From Ilumatobacteraceae bacterium (GTDB lineage: Bacteria; Actinomycetota; Acidimicrobiia; Acidimicrobiales; Ilumatobacteraceae), in the NCBI GenBank assembly GCA_016650435.1, contig JAENVT010000143.1, positions 1 through 13,111 on the forward strand: 13,111 bases of DNA, given 5' to 3'. The notes under the pieces are model-generated. The model was not told where the DNA came from. It worked only from the letters and a program-made list of their open reading frames with translations, and made no database searches. Numbering within the stretch: position 1 is the first letter of the stretch; every line of letters starts with the position of its first letter. Positions 5,499 through 13,068 of the stretch are shown one piece after another. The position numbers and the translations under genes are program-made.

Positions 5499-6800
5499 AT
5501 GAAACGAATCTTCGCTCCCCTCGCCAAGGCCCGCACGTGGTCGGCATCGTTGCACCTGCTGCTCGACATGCCCCTCGGCATCGCCTGGTTCGTCATCGCC
5601 ATCGTCGGCCTGTCTGTTGGTGTAGGACTCGTTGTCGTCGCCCTGGTCGGACTGGCGGTCCTGGCGGCCACGGTGTTTGCCGGACGTCTGATCGGCATCG
5701 TCGAGCGAACCCGCGCCGAGGCGTTGCTCGGCATCCAGGTCACCTCTCCTCCGGCCCGCGTGCGGCCGGAGGGGACCTGGGCCGGCTTGCGCTCGTTCCT
5801 GACAGATCCCGTTGGCTGGAAAGGCCTCGGCTACGGAATGCTGATGCTGCCACTCGGGATCATGAACTTCACAATCGTCGTCACCATGTGGGCCATCGCG
5901 CTGGCCGGGACCACTTACCCAGTCTGGGGATGGGCGGTGCCGACGAACTTCGGCGACAACCACGTGCTCCACGGTTGGCTGAAGGCTGGCTACATCTCCG
6001 GCACGTTCGTCGTCGGTGTGCTGATGCTGATCGCCGCACCGCGTGTCATCCGCGGCCTTGCGGCGATGGACGGCGGCTTGATCAAGGGTCTGCTCGGCGG
6101 ATCGCCGACAGCCGAACTGCGCCAGCGCGTCGAAACGCTCACCGTCAGCCGCGACGCCTCTGTCGATATCGCCGAGACGGAACGGCGACGCATCGAACGT
6201 GATCTGCACGATGGTGTGCAAGCCCAACTCGTCACGCTGGCGATGGACCTCGGCATGGCTCGACAGAAATTGGAGAGTGGCGACGACGCCGATCCCGCGG
6301 TCTTGGCGTTGGTCGAGCGGGCCCACGATGACTCGAAACGAGCCGTCGCAGATCTGCGAAATCTCGTGCGCGGCATTCACCCCGCAGTGCTGACGGACCG
6401 AGGGCTCGATGCTGCGGTCTCGGCTCTCGCGGCGCGCAGCCCCATTTCGGTCGAGGTCCACATCTCGCTGCCGACGCGGCCGCCGGCGACCGTTGAATCC
6501 ACCGCCTATTTCGTCATCGCCGAAGCGCTGACAAACGCGGCGAAGCACAGTGGCGCATCGGTCGTGCACATCGACGGCAGCATCGTCGCCGGGATGTTGC
6601 GCGTCGAGATCCGCGACGACGGCCGCGGCGGTGCCAGCGTGGAGCACGGCGGAGGGCTCGCCGGCCTGGCATCGCGCGTGGCTGCAAACGAGGGCCGCCT
6701 GCGCGTCGCCAGCCCGGTTGGTGGACCGACGACGGTGCTTGCCGAGCTTCCACTGCCGAGCGGCAGCTTCTGGCCCCCGCCCGACACGACGGCATCATGA
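5499..6800 (+). CDS. Sensor histidine kinase, NarL-class (HisKA_3/HATPase), membrane-bound (433 aa)
   Basis: The N-terminal half has about four membrane segments (near 24-44, 46-64, 111-131 and 164-181), with the LLDMPLGIAWF and LTDPVGWKGLGYGMLMLPLG pattern of the actinobacterial 'putative sensor' domain. The dimerisation domain contains ETERRRIERDLHDGVQAQLV with phospho-acceptor H237. The ATPase domain has the N box EALTNAAKHSGA (N346), the G1 box DDGRGG (373-378) and a final GGLAGLASRV G2 region. It autophosphorylates and passes phosphate to the regulator encoded 13 bases downstream. ATG at 5499 begins one base after the MMPL stop; ATG at 5481 is in frame and would overlap MMPL by 17 bases. 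I prefer 5499 because MKRIFAPLAKARTW looks like the usual family start. The signal is unknown, possibly membrane or envelope stress given the linked exporter. Confidence 0.9.
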   Translation: MKRIFAPLAKARTWSASLHLLLDMPLGIAWFVIAIVGLSVGVGLVVVALVGLAVLAATVFAGRLIGIVERTRAEALLGIQVTSPPARVRPEGTWAGLRSFLTDPVGWKGLGYGMLMLPLGIMNFTIVVTMWAIALAGTTYPVWGWAVPTNFGDNHVLHGWLKAGYISGTFVVGVLMLIAAPRVIRGLAAMDGGLIKGLLGGSPTAELRQRVETLTVSRDASVDIAETERRRIERDLHDGVQAQLVTLAMDLGMARQKLESGDDADPAVLALVERAHDDSKRAVADLRNLVRGIHPAVLTDRGLDAAVSALAARSPISVEVHISLPTRPPATVESTAYFVIAEALTNAAKHSGASVVHIDGSIVAGMLRVEIRDDGRGGASVEHGGGLAGLASRVAANEGRLRVASPVGGPTTVLAELPLPSGSFWPPPDTTAS

Positions 6801-6813
6801 GAAGATCGAGACG

Positions 6814-7458
6814 ATGAGGATCGTCATCGTCGAGGACTCGGTATTGCTGCGCGAGGGCATCGCCCGCTTGTTGAACGAGAGCGGCCACGACGTCGTCGGT
6901 CAGTTGGTCGACGCCGGTTCGCTGCTCGTTTCCGTTGCCGAACTTCGCCCCGATCTGGTCGTGCTCGACGTTCGCCTGCCCCCAACATTCACCGACGAGG
7001 GGATTCGCGCTGCTGTTGCGTTGCGCAATGCCGCGCCGTCGCAGCCAATCCTGGTGCTTTCGCAGTACGTCGAGGAACGGTATGCAACTGAGCTGCTGGC
7101 CAGCGACAGTCAAGGCATCGGCTATCTGTTGAAGGAACGTGTCGCCGATGTCGGCGACTTCGTCGACGCCTGCCAGCGGGTTGCAGCTGGCGGAACCGTG
7201 CTCGACCCCGAAGTCGTCGCCCAACTCCTGGCTCGCCGGCGGCGGGGTCCGTTCGACAATCTGACGCCGCGCGAGCGCGAGGTTCTTGGGCTGATGGCAG
7301 AGGGCCGGTCGAACGTCGGCATCGCCAGGCATCTCGTCGTATCCGACGGCGCCGTCGAGAAGCACATCTCCTCGATCTTCTCCAAGCTCGGACTGGCCAC
7401 TTCCGACACCGAACATCGCCGTGTACTGGCCGTGCTGCAATACCTGCAGCACGGCTGA
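6814..7458 (+). CDS. NarL/LuxR-type response regulator (214 aa)
   Basis: The receiver domain (1-120) has the acidic pocket VEDS at its start, phospho-acceptor D52 in VLDVRLPP, Ser83 at the switch position and K107 in YLLKERV. A linker with four arginines leads to the LuxR-type HTH domain (about 149-214): LTPREREVLGLMAEGRSN, then VSDGAVEKHISSIFSKLGL. This is the cognate partner of the upstream kinase by order and class. The start at 6814 (MRIVIVEDS) is the only sensible one: the frame is open upstream but overlaps the kinase out of phase. It probably activates its own cluster with the MMPL gene. Whether it controls the formate dehydrogenase operon 72 bases downstream cannot be told from sequence. 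Confidence 0.93.
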   Translation: MRIVIVEDSVLLREGIARLLNESGHDVVGQLVDAGSLLVSVAELRPDLVVLDVRLPPTFTDEGIRAAVALRNAAPSQPILVLSQYVEERYATELLASDSQGIGYLLKERVADVGDFVDACQRVAAGGTVLDPEVVAQLLARRRRGPFDNLTPREREVLGLMAEGRSNVGIARHLVVSDGAVEKHISSIFSKLGLATSDTEHRRVLAVLQYLQHG

Positions 7459-7496
7459 AGTGGGGTTCTTGGCGATTTCGGGCACCATTCGCGGTT

Positions 7497-7524
7497 CGAT
7501 CGTGCCGTTTATGCCGTACGATCG
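7497..7524. promoter_or_regulatory. Operator-like dyad overlapping a possible leaderless promoter of the formate dehydrogenase operon
   Basis: CGATCGT (7497-7503) and ACGATCG (7518-7524) are perfect inverted arms around 14 bases, and the centre repeats GCCGT twice. TACGAT (7517-7522) fits a -10 box and ends 8 bases before the GTG at 7531, so the mRNA would have almost no leader. A regulator bound to the dyad would cover the promoter. The arms are short and built on CGATCG, common in high-GC DNA. Confidence 0.4.
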
Positions 7525-7530
7525 GGGACC

Positions 7531-9552
7531 GTGGATGTCGTTGCGACCCAGGGCGAACTGGACGCGCTCGTACGACCGTTCGGTCAATGGCCCGGCGGGC
7601 TCATGCCGGCGCTTCACGCCATCCAACATCACCTCGGTTACATCGATCGCGAATGCATTCCGCTGCTCGCAGATGTCTTCAATCTCTCGGTCGCCGAAGT
7701 GCACGGAGTCATCAGTTTCTACAAGGATTTCCGCACCACTGCGCCGGTCGGTCCCATCGTGCAGGTGTGTCGCGCCGAAGCCTGTCAGGCCCGCGGCGCC
7801 AACGGTCTGCACGCCAAAGCCGTCGAGCTGGCAGCAGGCGCAGCGGTCGAAGTAGACGAAGTTTTCTGTCTCGGTAATTGCGCGCTCGGACCCTCTGTGG
7901 CGGTCGATGGCCGCCTGCATGCCCACGTCGATCTCGACTCGATCGAGACGATCATCCGTCAGGCCCATGACACCGCAACGCCGGCGCCGTCAACAGCGAG
8001 CGCCGAAGGCACGGTGGTCTATGTGCCACGCGATGCCGCGGCGAGAGCCGTCGGCGCAGATCAGGTTGCCGCGGCGTTCGCTGCGCAGCCCGGGATTCGG
8101 GTCGTACGCAATGGATCGCGCGGCATGTTGTGGCTGGAACCGATGATCGAAGTCGACACCGGCGACGGACGCGTCGCCTACGGTCCCGTCGATGTGGCTG
8201 ACGTCGCCGGGTTGATCGATGGCGGTGTGCTGGCGGGGGGCAATCATGCGCTGCGACTCGGCCTCACCGAGCAGCTGCCGTGGATGGCTCGTCAACAGCG
8301 CATCACGTTCCAACGGGTCGGCGTGGTCGACCCCCGATCGCTCGACGACTACGTCGCGCATGGGGGGCTCGTCGGTCTGCGCCGTGCGCTCGGCATGCAG
8401 CGGAGCGACGTGGTCACCGAAGTCACCGAAAGCGGCCTGCGCGGTCGTGGTGGCGCGGCATTTCCGACCGGCATCAAATGGCGCACCGTTCTCGACGCCC
8501 CCGGCGCGACCAAGTACATCACCTGCAACGCCGACGAGGGTGACAGCGGCACGTTCGCCGACCGGATGCTGATGGAAGGCGATCCGTTCATGTTGCTCGA
8601 AGGCATGACGATTGCCGGCTGGGCGGTGGGTGCCGGCGATGGCTACATCTATGTCCGCAGCGAATACCCCGATGCGATCGAGGCGCTGCGCGCCGCCATC
8701 ACGGTGGCTGAGTCCGGCGGATGGCTCGGCGACGATGTGCTGGGCAGCGGGTTCGCTTTCCGTGTGCACGTTCGCGTTGGAGCCGGTGCGTACATCTGCG
8801 GCGAAGAGACCGCGATGCTGGAGAGTCTCGAAGGCAAGCGTGGCGTGGTGCGCGCCAAGCCGCCGCTGCCAGCCCTAGAGGGCCTCTTCGGCAAACCGAC
8901 CGTCGTGAACAACGTTCTCAGCCTCGCCACCATCCCTGCCATCCTTGCCGATGGTGCCGCGGCCTACGCCGCACTGGGCACCGGTCGAAGCCGCGGCACG
9001 CAGGTCTTCCAGCTCGCTGGCAACATCGCCCGCGGCGGCATTGTCGAGACCGCGTTCGGCATCACCCTCGGCGAATTGGTCAACGACCTCGGCGGTGGAA
9101 GCGACAGCGGTCGGCCGATCCGCGCCATTCAGGTGGGCGGGCCGTTGGGCTCGTACCTGCCGAGCGATCGCTTCGACCTGCCGATGGATTACGAGGCATT
9201 TGCGGCGGCCGACGCACTCTTGGGTCATGGTGGAATTGTGGTCTTCGACGAAACTGTCGACATGGCTGCGCAAGCCCGCTTTGCGATGGAGTTCTGCGCC
9301 GTCGAATCGTGCGGCAAGTGCACCCCGTGCCGGATCGGCAGCACCCGCGGGATGGAGCTGATCGACAAGATCGTCTCCGGCGACGGCGGCGACGATGGTC
9401 GCAACGCCAACATCGCGGTCCTGGCCGATCTGTGCGAGGTGATGGTCGACGGCTCGCTGTGCGCGATGGGCGGCCTCACCCCGCTGCCCGTTCGCAGCGC
9501 CCTCACTCATTTCACCGACGATTTCACCCCCGCGATAGGAGCGACCGTATGA
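7531..9552 (+). CDS. fdsB: NAD+-dependent formate dehydrogenase, fused gamma-beta subunit (FdsG-FdsB, 673 aa)
   Basis: Diaphorase half of a soluble molybdenum formate dehydrogenase, taking electrons from FdsA to NAD+. Residues 1-145 are a NuoE/FdsG thioredoxin-like domain with the [2Fe-2S] pattern C80-x4-C85 and C113-x3-C117. Residues about 160-280 (VVYVPRDAAA, VRNGSRGMLWLEP, PWMARQQRITF) match the N-terminal region typical of FdsB and absent from complex I NuoF. Residues 285-673 are NuoF-like: FMN/NADH site GLRGRGGAAFPTG, NADEGDSGTF, GAYICGEETAMLESLEG, and the [4Fe-4S] ligands C594, C597, C600 and C644. In Ralstonia- and Rhodobacter-type operons FdsG and FdsB are separate proteins, so this is a fusion. 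The GTG start is inferred: no in-frame ATG precedes it, and it begins where FdsG homologues begin. Its stop overlaps the fdsA start (ATGA). Confidence 0.92.
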   Translation: MDVVATQGELDALVRPFGQWPGGLMPALHAIQHHLGYIDRECIPLLADVFNLSVAEVHGVISFYKDFRTTAPVGPIVQVCRAEACQARGANGLHAKAVELAAGAAVEVDEVFCLGNCALGPSVAVDGRLHAHVDLDSIETIIRQAHDTATPAPSTASAEGTVVYVPRDAAARAVGADQVAAAFAAQPGIRVVRNGSRGMLWLEPMIEVDTGDGRVAYGPVDVADVAGLIDGGVLAGGNHALRLGLTEQLPWMARQQRITFQRVGVVDPRSLDDYVAHGGLVGLRRALGMQRSDVVTEVTESGLRGRGGAAFPTGIKWRTVLDAPGATKYITCNADEGDSGTFADRMLMEGDPFMLLEGMTIAGWAVGAGDGYIYVRSEYPDAIEALRAAITVAESGGWLGDDVLGSGFAFRVHVRVGAGAYICGEETAMLESLEGKRGVVRAKPPLPALEGLFGKPTVVNNVLSLATIPAILADGAAAYAALGTGRSRGTQVFQLAGNIARGGIVETAFGITLGELVNDLGGGSDSGRPIRAIQVGGPLGSYLPSDRFDLPMDYEAFAAADALLGHGGIVVFDETVDMAAQARFAMEFCAVESCGKCTPCRIGSTRGMELIDKIVSGDGGDDGRNANIAVLADLCEVMVDGSLCAMGGLTPLPVRSALTHFTDDFTPAIGATV

Positions 9553-12500
9553 CGCTCAGCCTTTCCGTTCTCACCGGCGTCGCCGACTCCGGCTACTCCG
9601 GCGATCACGATCTCGGTACACCGGCTCCCGACCGCCAGCTACGCGAGCCCGCGCCCGCCACGGTGCAGGTGACGGTCGACGATCAGACCATCATGGTGCC
9701 GGAGGGCACCTCGGTGATGCGCGCCGCTGCTCTTGCGGGCATCGACATCCCCAAGTTGTGCGCGACAGACAGTCTCGAAGCGTTCGGATCGTGCCGGCTG
9801 TGCCTCGTCGAGATCGACGGCCGCAAGGGAACGCCTGCTTCGTGCACCACGCCGGCCGTGACGGGCATGCACGTCACAACGCAATCGCCAAAGCTGGAAA
9901 AGCTGCGCCGCGGTGTGATGGAGCTGTACATCAGCGACCATCCGCTCGATTGCCTGACCTGCGCTGCCAACGGCGATTGCGAGCTGCAAGACATGGCCGG
10001 CGCTGTCGGCTTGCGTGACGTTCGCTACGGATACGCCGGCGACAACCACCTCGATCTCCCCAAGGACACTTCGAACCCCTACTTCACCTTCGACTCGGCG
10101 AAGTGCATCGTCTGCTCACGCTGTGTTCGGGCATGCGAAGAGGTGCAAGGAACGTTCGCCCTGACCATCGAAGGTCGTGGTTTCGGCTCGCGGGTGGCGG
10201 CAGGTTCGAATGGTTCGTTCCTCGATTCGCCATGCGTGTCGTGCGGTGCATGTGTGCAGGTGTGCCCCACCGCGACGCTGACCGAGAACACCATCATCGA
10301 GCTCGGCCAGCCACGCCGAACCGTCCTCACTACGTGTGCGTATTGCGGTGTCGGCTGCACGTTCAAGGCCGAGATGCAGGGCGAGCAAGTCGTACGCATG
10401 GTGCCGTACAAGGACGGTGGCGCCAACGAAGGTCACTCGTGCGTCAAGGGCCGCTTCGCGTGGGGATACGCCAGCCACCGTGATCGCATGCTCGAGCCGA
10501 TGATCCGCGAGAACATCGACGACGAGTGGCAGATCGTTTCATGGGACGAAGCCATTGCCTACACCGCCGCAAAGTTCCTCGACATCCAAGCCCGCCACGG
10601 CAACCAGGCGATCGGCGGGATCACATCGTCGCGCTGCACCAACGAAGAAGTGTTCGTCTTGCAGAAGATGGTGCGCACCGCCTTCGGCAACAACAACGTC
10701 GACACGTGCGCGCGTGTGTGCCATTCGCCGACCGGCTTCGGGCTCAACTCCGCGTTCGGTACGTCGGCGGGTACGCAGGACTTCAAGTCGGTCGAGCAGG
10801 CCGATGTCATCCTGCTGATCGGCGCCAATCCAACCGATGCCCATCCTGTGTTCGCGTCGCGCATGAAGAAGCGCTTGCGCGACGGCACAAAACTGATCGT
10901 CGTCGACCCGCGTCGAATCGACCTGGTGAAGAGCGCCCACGTCGAGGCCGACCACTTCTTGCAGCTGCGTCCGGGCACCAACGTGGCCATCGTCAACGCG
11001 ATGGCGCACATCATCGTCACCGAGGACCTCGTCGATCATCGATTCGTTGCCGAGCGCTGCGACCCGGTGAACTTCGCGATGTGGGCCGAGTTCGTTGCCC
11101 TCGCCGAGAACAGCCCTGAGGAGACCGAGGTGCACACCGGTGTGCCCGCCGCCGATCTTCGTGCGGCTGCTCGTCTGTATGCGACCGGTGGCAACGCGGC
11201 CATCTACTACGGCCTCGGCGTCACCGAGCACAGCCAAGGCAGCACGATGGTGATGGGCATGGCCAACCTCGCCATGGCAACCGGCAACCTCGGCCGTGAT
11301 GGTGTTGGCGTCAACCCGTTGCGCGGCCAGAACAACGTGCAGGGCTCGTGCGACATGGGCTCGTTCCCACACGAGTTCTCGGGTTATCGCCACGTCGGTG
11401 ACGACGGTGTGCGCTCGATGTTCGAGGCGATGTGGGGCCATGCCCTTCAATCCGAGCCAGGCCTGCGCATCCCCAACATGTTCGATGCGGCCATCGACGG
11501 TCACTTCAAGGGCCTGTTCGTGCAGGGCGAAGACATTGCCCAGAGCGATCCCAACACGGTGCATGTCCAGACAGCACTGCGCGCACTCGAACTACTCGTG
11601 GTGCAAGACCTGTTCATCAACGAGACGGCCAAGCTCGCTCACGTCTTCTTCCCCGGGACGTCGTTCTTGGAGAAGGACGGCACGTTCACCAACGCCGAAC
11701 GGCGCATCAACCGGGTACGTCCGGTCATGCGGTCGCGCTGCGGCAAGCAGGAGTGGGAGTTGGCCTGCGAGCTCTCGGCTGCGCTTGGTGCTCCGATGCA
11801 CTACAACCAAGCCAGCGAGATCATGGACGAGATCGCCCTGCTCACCCCGACGTTCGCCGGCGTCTCGTTCGCCAAGCTCGACGAGGTCGGCAGCGTGCAG
11901 TGGCCGTGCAACACCGACAAGCCGCTGGGCACACCGATCATGCATGAAGGCACGTTTGTTCGTGGACTCGGTAAGTTCAACGCCACGCCGTACGTGCCCA
12001 CCGAAGAACGTTCCAACCGGCGGTTCCCGCTGCTGCTGACCACCGGCCGCATCCTCAGCCAGTACAACGTGGGGGCCCAGACGCGGCGCACCGACAACGT
12101 CGTGTGGCACCCGGAGGACGTCCTCGAGATCCATCCGTACGACGCCGAAGAACGAGGTGTCAAAGACGGTGACGAGGTCACCTTGGCCAGCCGAGTGGGC
12201 GCAACCACACTGCACGCGCTGGTCAGCGATCGCATGCCGCAAGGGGTGGTGTACACCACGTTCCATCATCCGGTCAGCGGTGCCAACGTCGTGACCACCG
12301 AGTGGAGCGACTGGGCCACCAATTGTCCCGAGTACAAAGTCACCGCTGTTCAGGTGACGCCGGGCCATTCCGCCAAGACCGTCGAACTCGACCACCCCGA
12401 GCACCGTCTCAGCGCGCTGGTGCGCATGGCCAATCAGATCGGCCGTCAGTTCGCCCACGAGCCGGACGAAGTAGCAGTTGCCGCTGTCGCGTTCCACCTC

Positions 12501-12617
12501 GACCGGTTCTGGGAACACGAGATGCGTGTCGACCTGACGGAGGCCATCAATGGTGGCACTGTCACAGTCGATCCTGTGGTGGTGCAAGCCGTCGAGCAGC
12601 TCGCAGTCATCGCCTAG
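9549..12617 (+). CDS. fdsA: NAD+-dependent formate dehydrogenase catalytic subunit with C-terminal FdsD-like domain (FdsA-FdsD, 1022 aa)
   Basis: Oxidises formate to CO2 at a bis-MGD molybdenum centre. After a 35-residue lead, a NuoG-like region has [2Fe-2S] ligands C71, C82, C85, C99; a His/Cys [4Fe-4S] site H131, C135, C138, C144; and two ferredoxin sites (C186/189/192/196 and C229/232/235/239). The MGD part starts with C263, C266, C270 and C298. The Mo ligand is C391 followed by H392 (CARVCHSPTGF), encoded by TGC, so it is not a selenoprotein. The substrate arginine is R592 in NPLRGQNNVQG. The dinucleotide-binding domain occupies about 825-935. Residues about 950-1020 (LSALVRMANQIGRQF, HLDRFWEHEMR) resemble the separate FdsD subunit. 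The start has AGGAG at 9537-9541 and overlaps the fdsB stop. The frame runs open back to 8721, but that part is an out-of-phase shadow of fdsB. Confidence 0.93.
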   Translation: MTLSLSVLTGVADSGYSGDHDLGTPAPDRQLREPAPATVQVTVDDQTIMVPEGTSVMRAAALAGIDIPKLCATDSLEAFGSCRLCLVEIDGRKGTPASCTTPAVTGMHVTTQSPKLEKLRRGVMELYISDHPLDCLTCAANGDCELQDMAGAVGLRDVRYGYAGDNHLDLPKDTSNPYFTFDSAKCIVCSRCVRACEEVQGTFALTIEGRGFGSRVAAGSNGSFLDSPCVSCGACVQVCPTATLTENTIIELGQPRRTVLTTCAYCGVGCTFKAEMQGEQVVRMVPYKDGGANEGHSCVKGRFAWGYASHRDRMLEPMIRENIDDEWQIVSWDEAIAYTAAKFLDIQARHGNQAIGGITSSRCTNEEVFVLQKMVRTAFGNNNVDTCARVCHSPTGFGLNSAFGTSAGTQDFKSVEQADVILLIGANPTDAHPVFASRMKKRLRDGTKLIVVDPRRIDLVKSAHVEADHFLQLRPGTNVAIVNAMAHIIVTEDLVDHRFVAERCDPVNFAMWAEFVALAENSPEETEVHTGVPAADLRAAARLYATGGNAAIYYGLGVTEHSQGSTMVMGMANLAMATGNLGRDGVGVNPLRGQNNVQGSCDMGSFPHEFSGYRHVGDDGVRSMFEAMWGHALQSEPGLRIPNMFDAAIDGHFKGLFVQGEDIAQSDPNTVHVQTALRALELLVVQDLFINETAKLAHVFFPGTSFLEKDGTFTNAERRINRVRPVMRSRCGKQEWELACELSAALGAPMHYNQASEIMDEIALLTPTFAGVSFAKLDEVGSVQWPCNTDKPLGTPIMHEGTFVRGLGKFNATPYVPTEERSNRRFPLLLTTGRILSQYNVGAQTRRTDNVVWHPEDVLEIHPYDAEERGVKDGDEVTLASRVGATTLHALVSDRMPQGVVYTTFHHPVSGANVVTTEWSDWATNCPEYKVTAVQVTPGHSAKTVELDHPEHRLSALVRMANQIGRQFAHEPDEVAVAAVAFHLDRFWEHEMRVDLTEAINGGTVTVDPVVVQAVEQLAVIA

Positions 12618-12901
12618 CGGGCGACTGCTTCTTTTACTTTGCGGCCGGCCTCGATGGCCGCGTCGGGATAGCGATTCGGGTCGCCGGGCACGCCGAGTGA
12701 CGCGCGGAACAGCGTGATCGCCTTCAGGGCCCCTGCCTCGTGCAGGCCGGCATTCATGATCTTGTTCACCGACGGGGTGAGGTCGATCGATTCCGTACGG
12801 ATGGCGTGAGCCACGCCCTCGCTGGTAGTGAGGTCTTCGGCGGCAGCGGCAGCCGCTTTGGCGCGCTTGCTGGTTGCTGGACGAGTCTTCGGTGCAGGCA
12901 T
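12614..12901 (-). CDS. Hypothetical small protein with basic Ala-rich N-terminus (95 aa)
   Basis: I do not recognise the family. Residues 1-22 are Lys/Arg/Ala-rich and probably disordered (MPAPKTRPATSKRAKAAAAA). Residues about 25-95 look helical (TPSVNKIMNAGLHEAGALKA, ITLFRASLGVPGDP, AAIEAGRKVKEAVAR) with no membrane segment or cysteine. The start is supported by AAGGA six bases before the ATG at 12901 and a -10-like TAGAAT further upstream. It is convergent with fdsA; the two stops share CTAG (12614-12617), so no room exists for a terminator between them. Reading the same strand in other frames gives Arg/Ser-rich junk, which supports this frame. Its function is unknown; there is no evident link to formate metabolism. 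Confidence 0.6.
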   Translation of the reverse strand: MPAPKTRPATSKRAKAAAAAAEDLTTSEGVAHAIRTESIDLTPSVNKIMNAGLHEAGALKAITLFRASLGVPGDPNRYPDAAIEAGRKVKEAVAR

Positions 12902-12971
12902 GACGATCCTTCGGTGTTAGTTGATGAGCGCCCGTGTCGGACGTCGCTGAAGACCGGCATGAGAGATTGTG

Positions 12972-12977
12972 ATTCTA
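12972..12977 (-). promoter_or_regulatory. Possible -10 box of the 95-aa gene
   Basis: TAGAAT on the minus strand is a close match to the TATAAT-type -10, about 70 bases upstream of the ATG at 12901. No good -35 is visible at the usual distance. Confidence 0.35.
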
Positions 12978-13018
12978 CCCGCTTTGGAGACCCGGACAGC
13001 CCGAAGCCCCGTCAGTGG

Positions 13019-13068
13019 GGAAGTGTTGCCGCTCCGCACGTGCATGGTGCGGTGGGCCAACACTTCGG
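13019..13068 (-). repeat. 50-bp palindromic repeat element, copy 2 (inverted relative to copy 1)
   Basis: Outer arms GAAGTGTTG (13020-13028) and CAACACTTC (13058-13066) flank a centre with its own stem, CCGCAC with GTGCGG, around a 7-base loop. The reverse complement aligns to 1783-1832 with 42 of 50 identities and no gaps. Both copies lie outside genes. Confidence 0.8.

Noticed and set aside
4064..5743. 559-codon minus-strand frame opposite the MMPL gene
   Set aside because: Its composition is rich in Asp, His, Gln and Arg, the usual mirror of membrane-protein codons, with no family features.
6514..7968. 484-codon open frame on the minus strand opposite the kinase/regulator/fdsB genes
   Set aside because: It overlaps three well-supported genes on the other strand and has no recognisable domain; long antisense frames are common in high-GC DNA.
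8721..9548. N-terminal extension of fdsA by 276 codons
   Set aside because: The extension is the shadow of fdsB in another phase (Arg-rich, low complexity). The real start at 9549 has a ribosome-binding site and an NuoG-like domain right after it.
10719..10721. Possible selenocysteine at the formate dehydrogenase active site
   Set aside because: The codon is TGC, an ordinary cysteine.
7531..12617. Reading the two large genes as part of respiratory complex I (NuoE, NuoF, NuoG)
   Set aside because: The catalytic CARVCHSP Mo-ligand motif, NPLRGQNNVQG, the FdsB-specific region at 160-280 and the FdsD-like tail all indicate formate dehydrogenase, and no other nuo genes are present.
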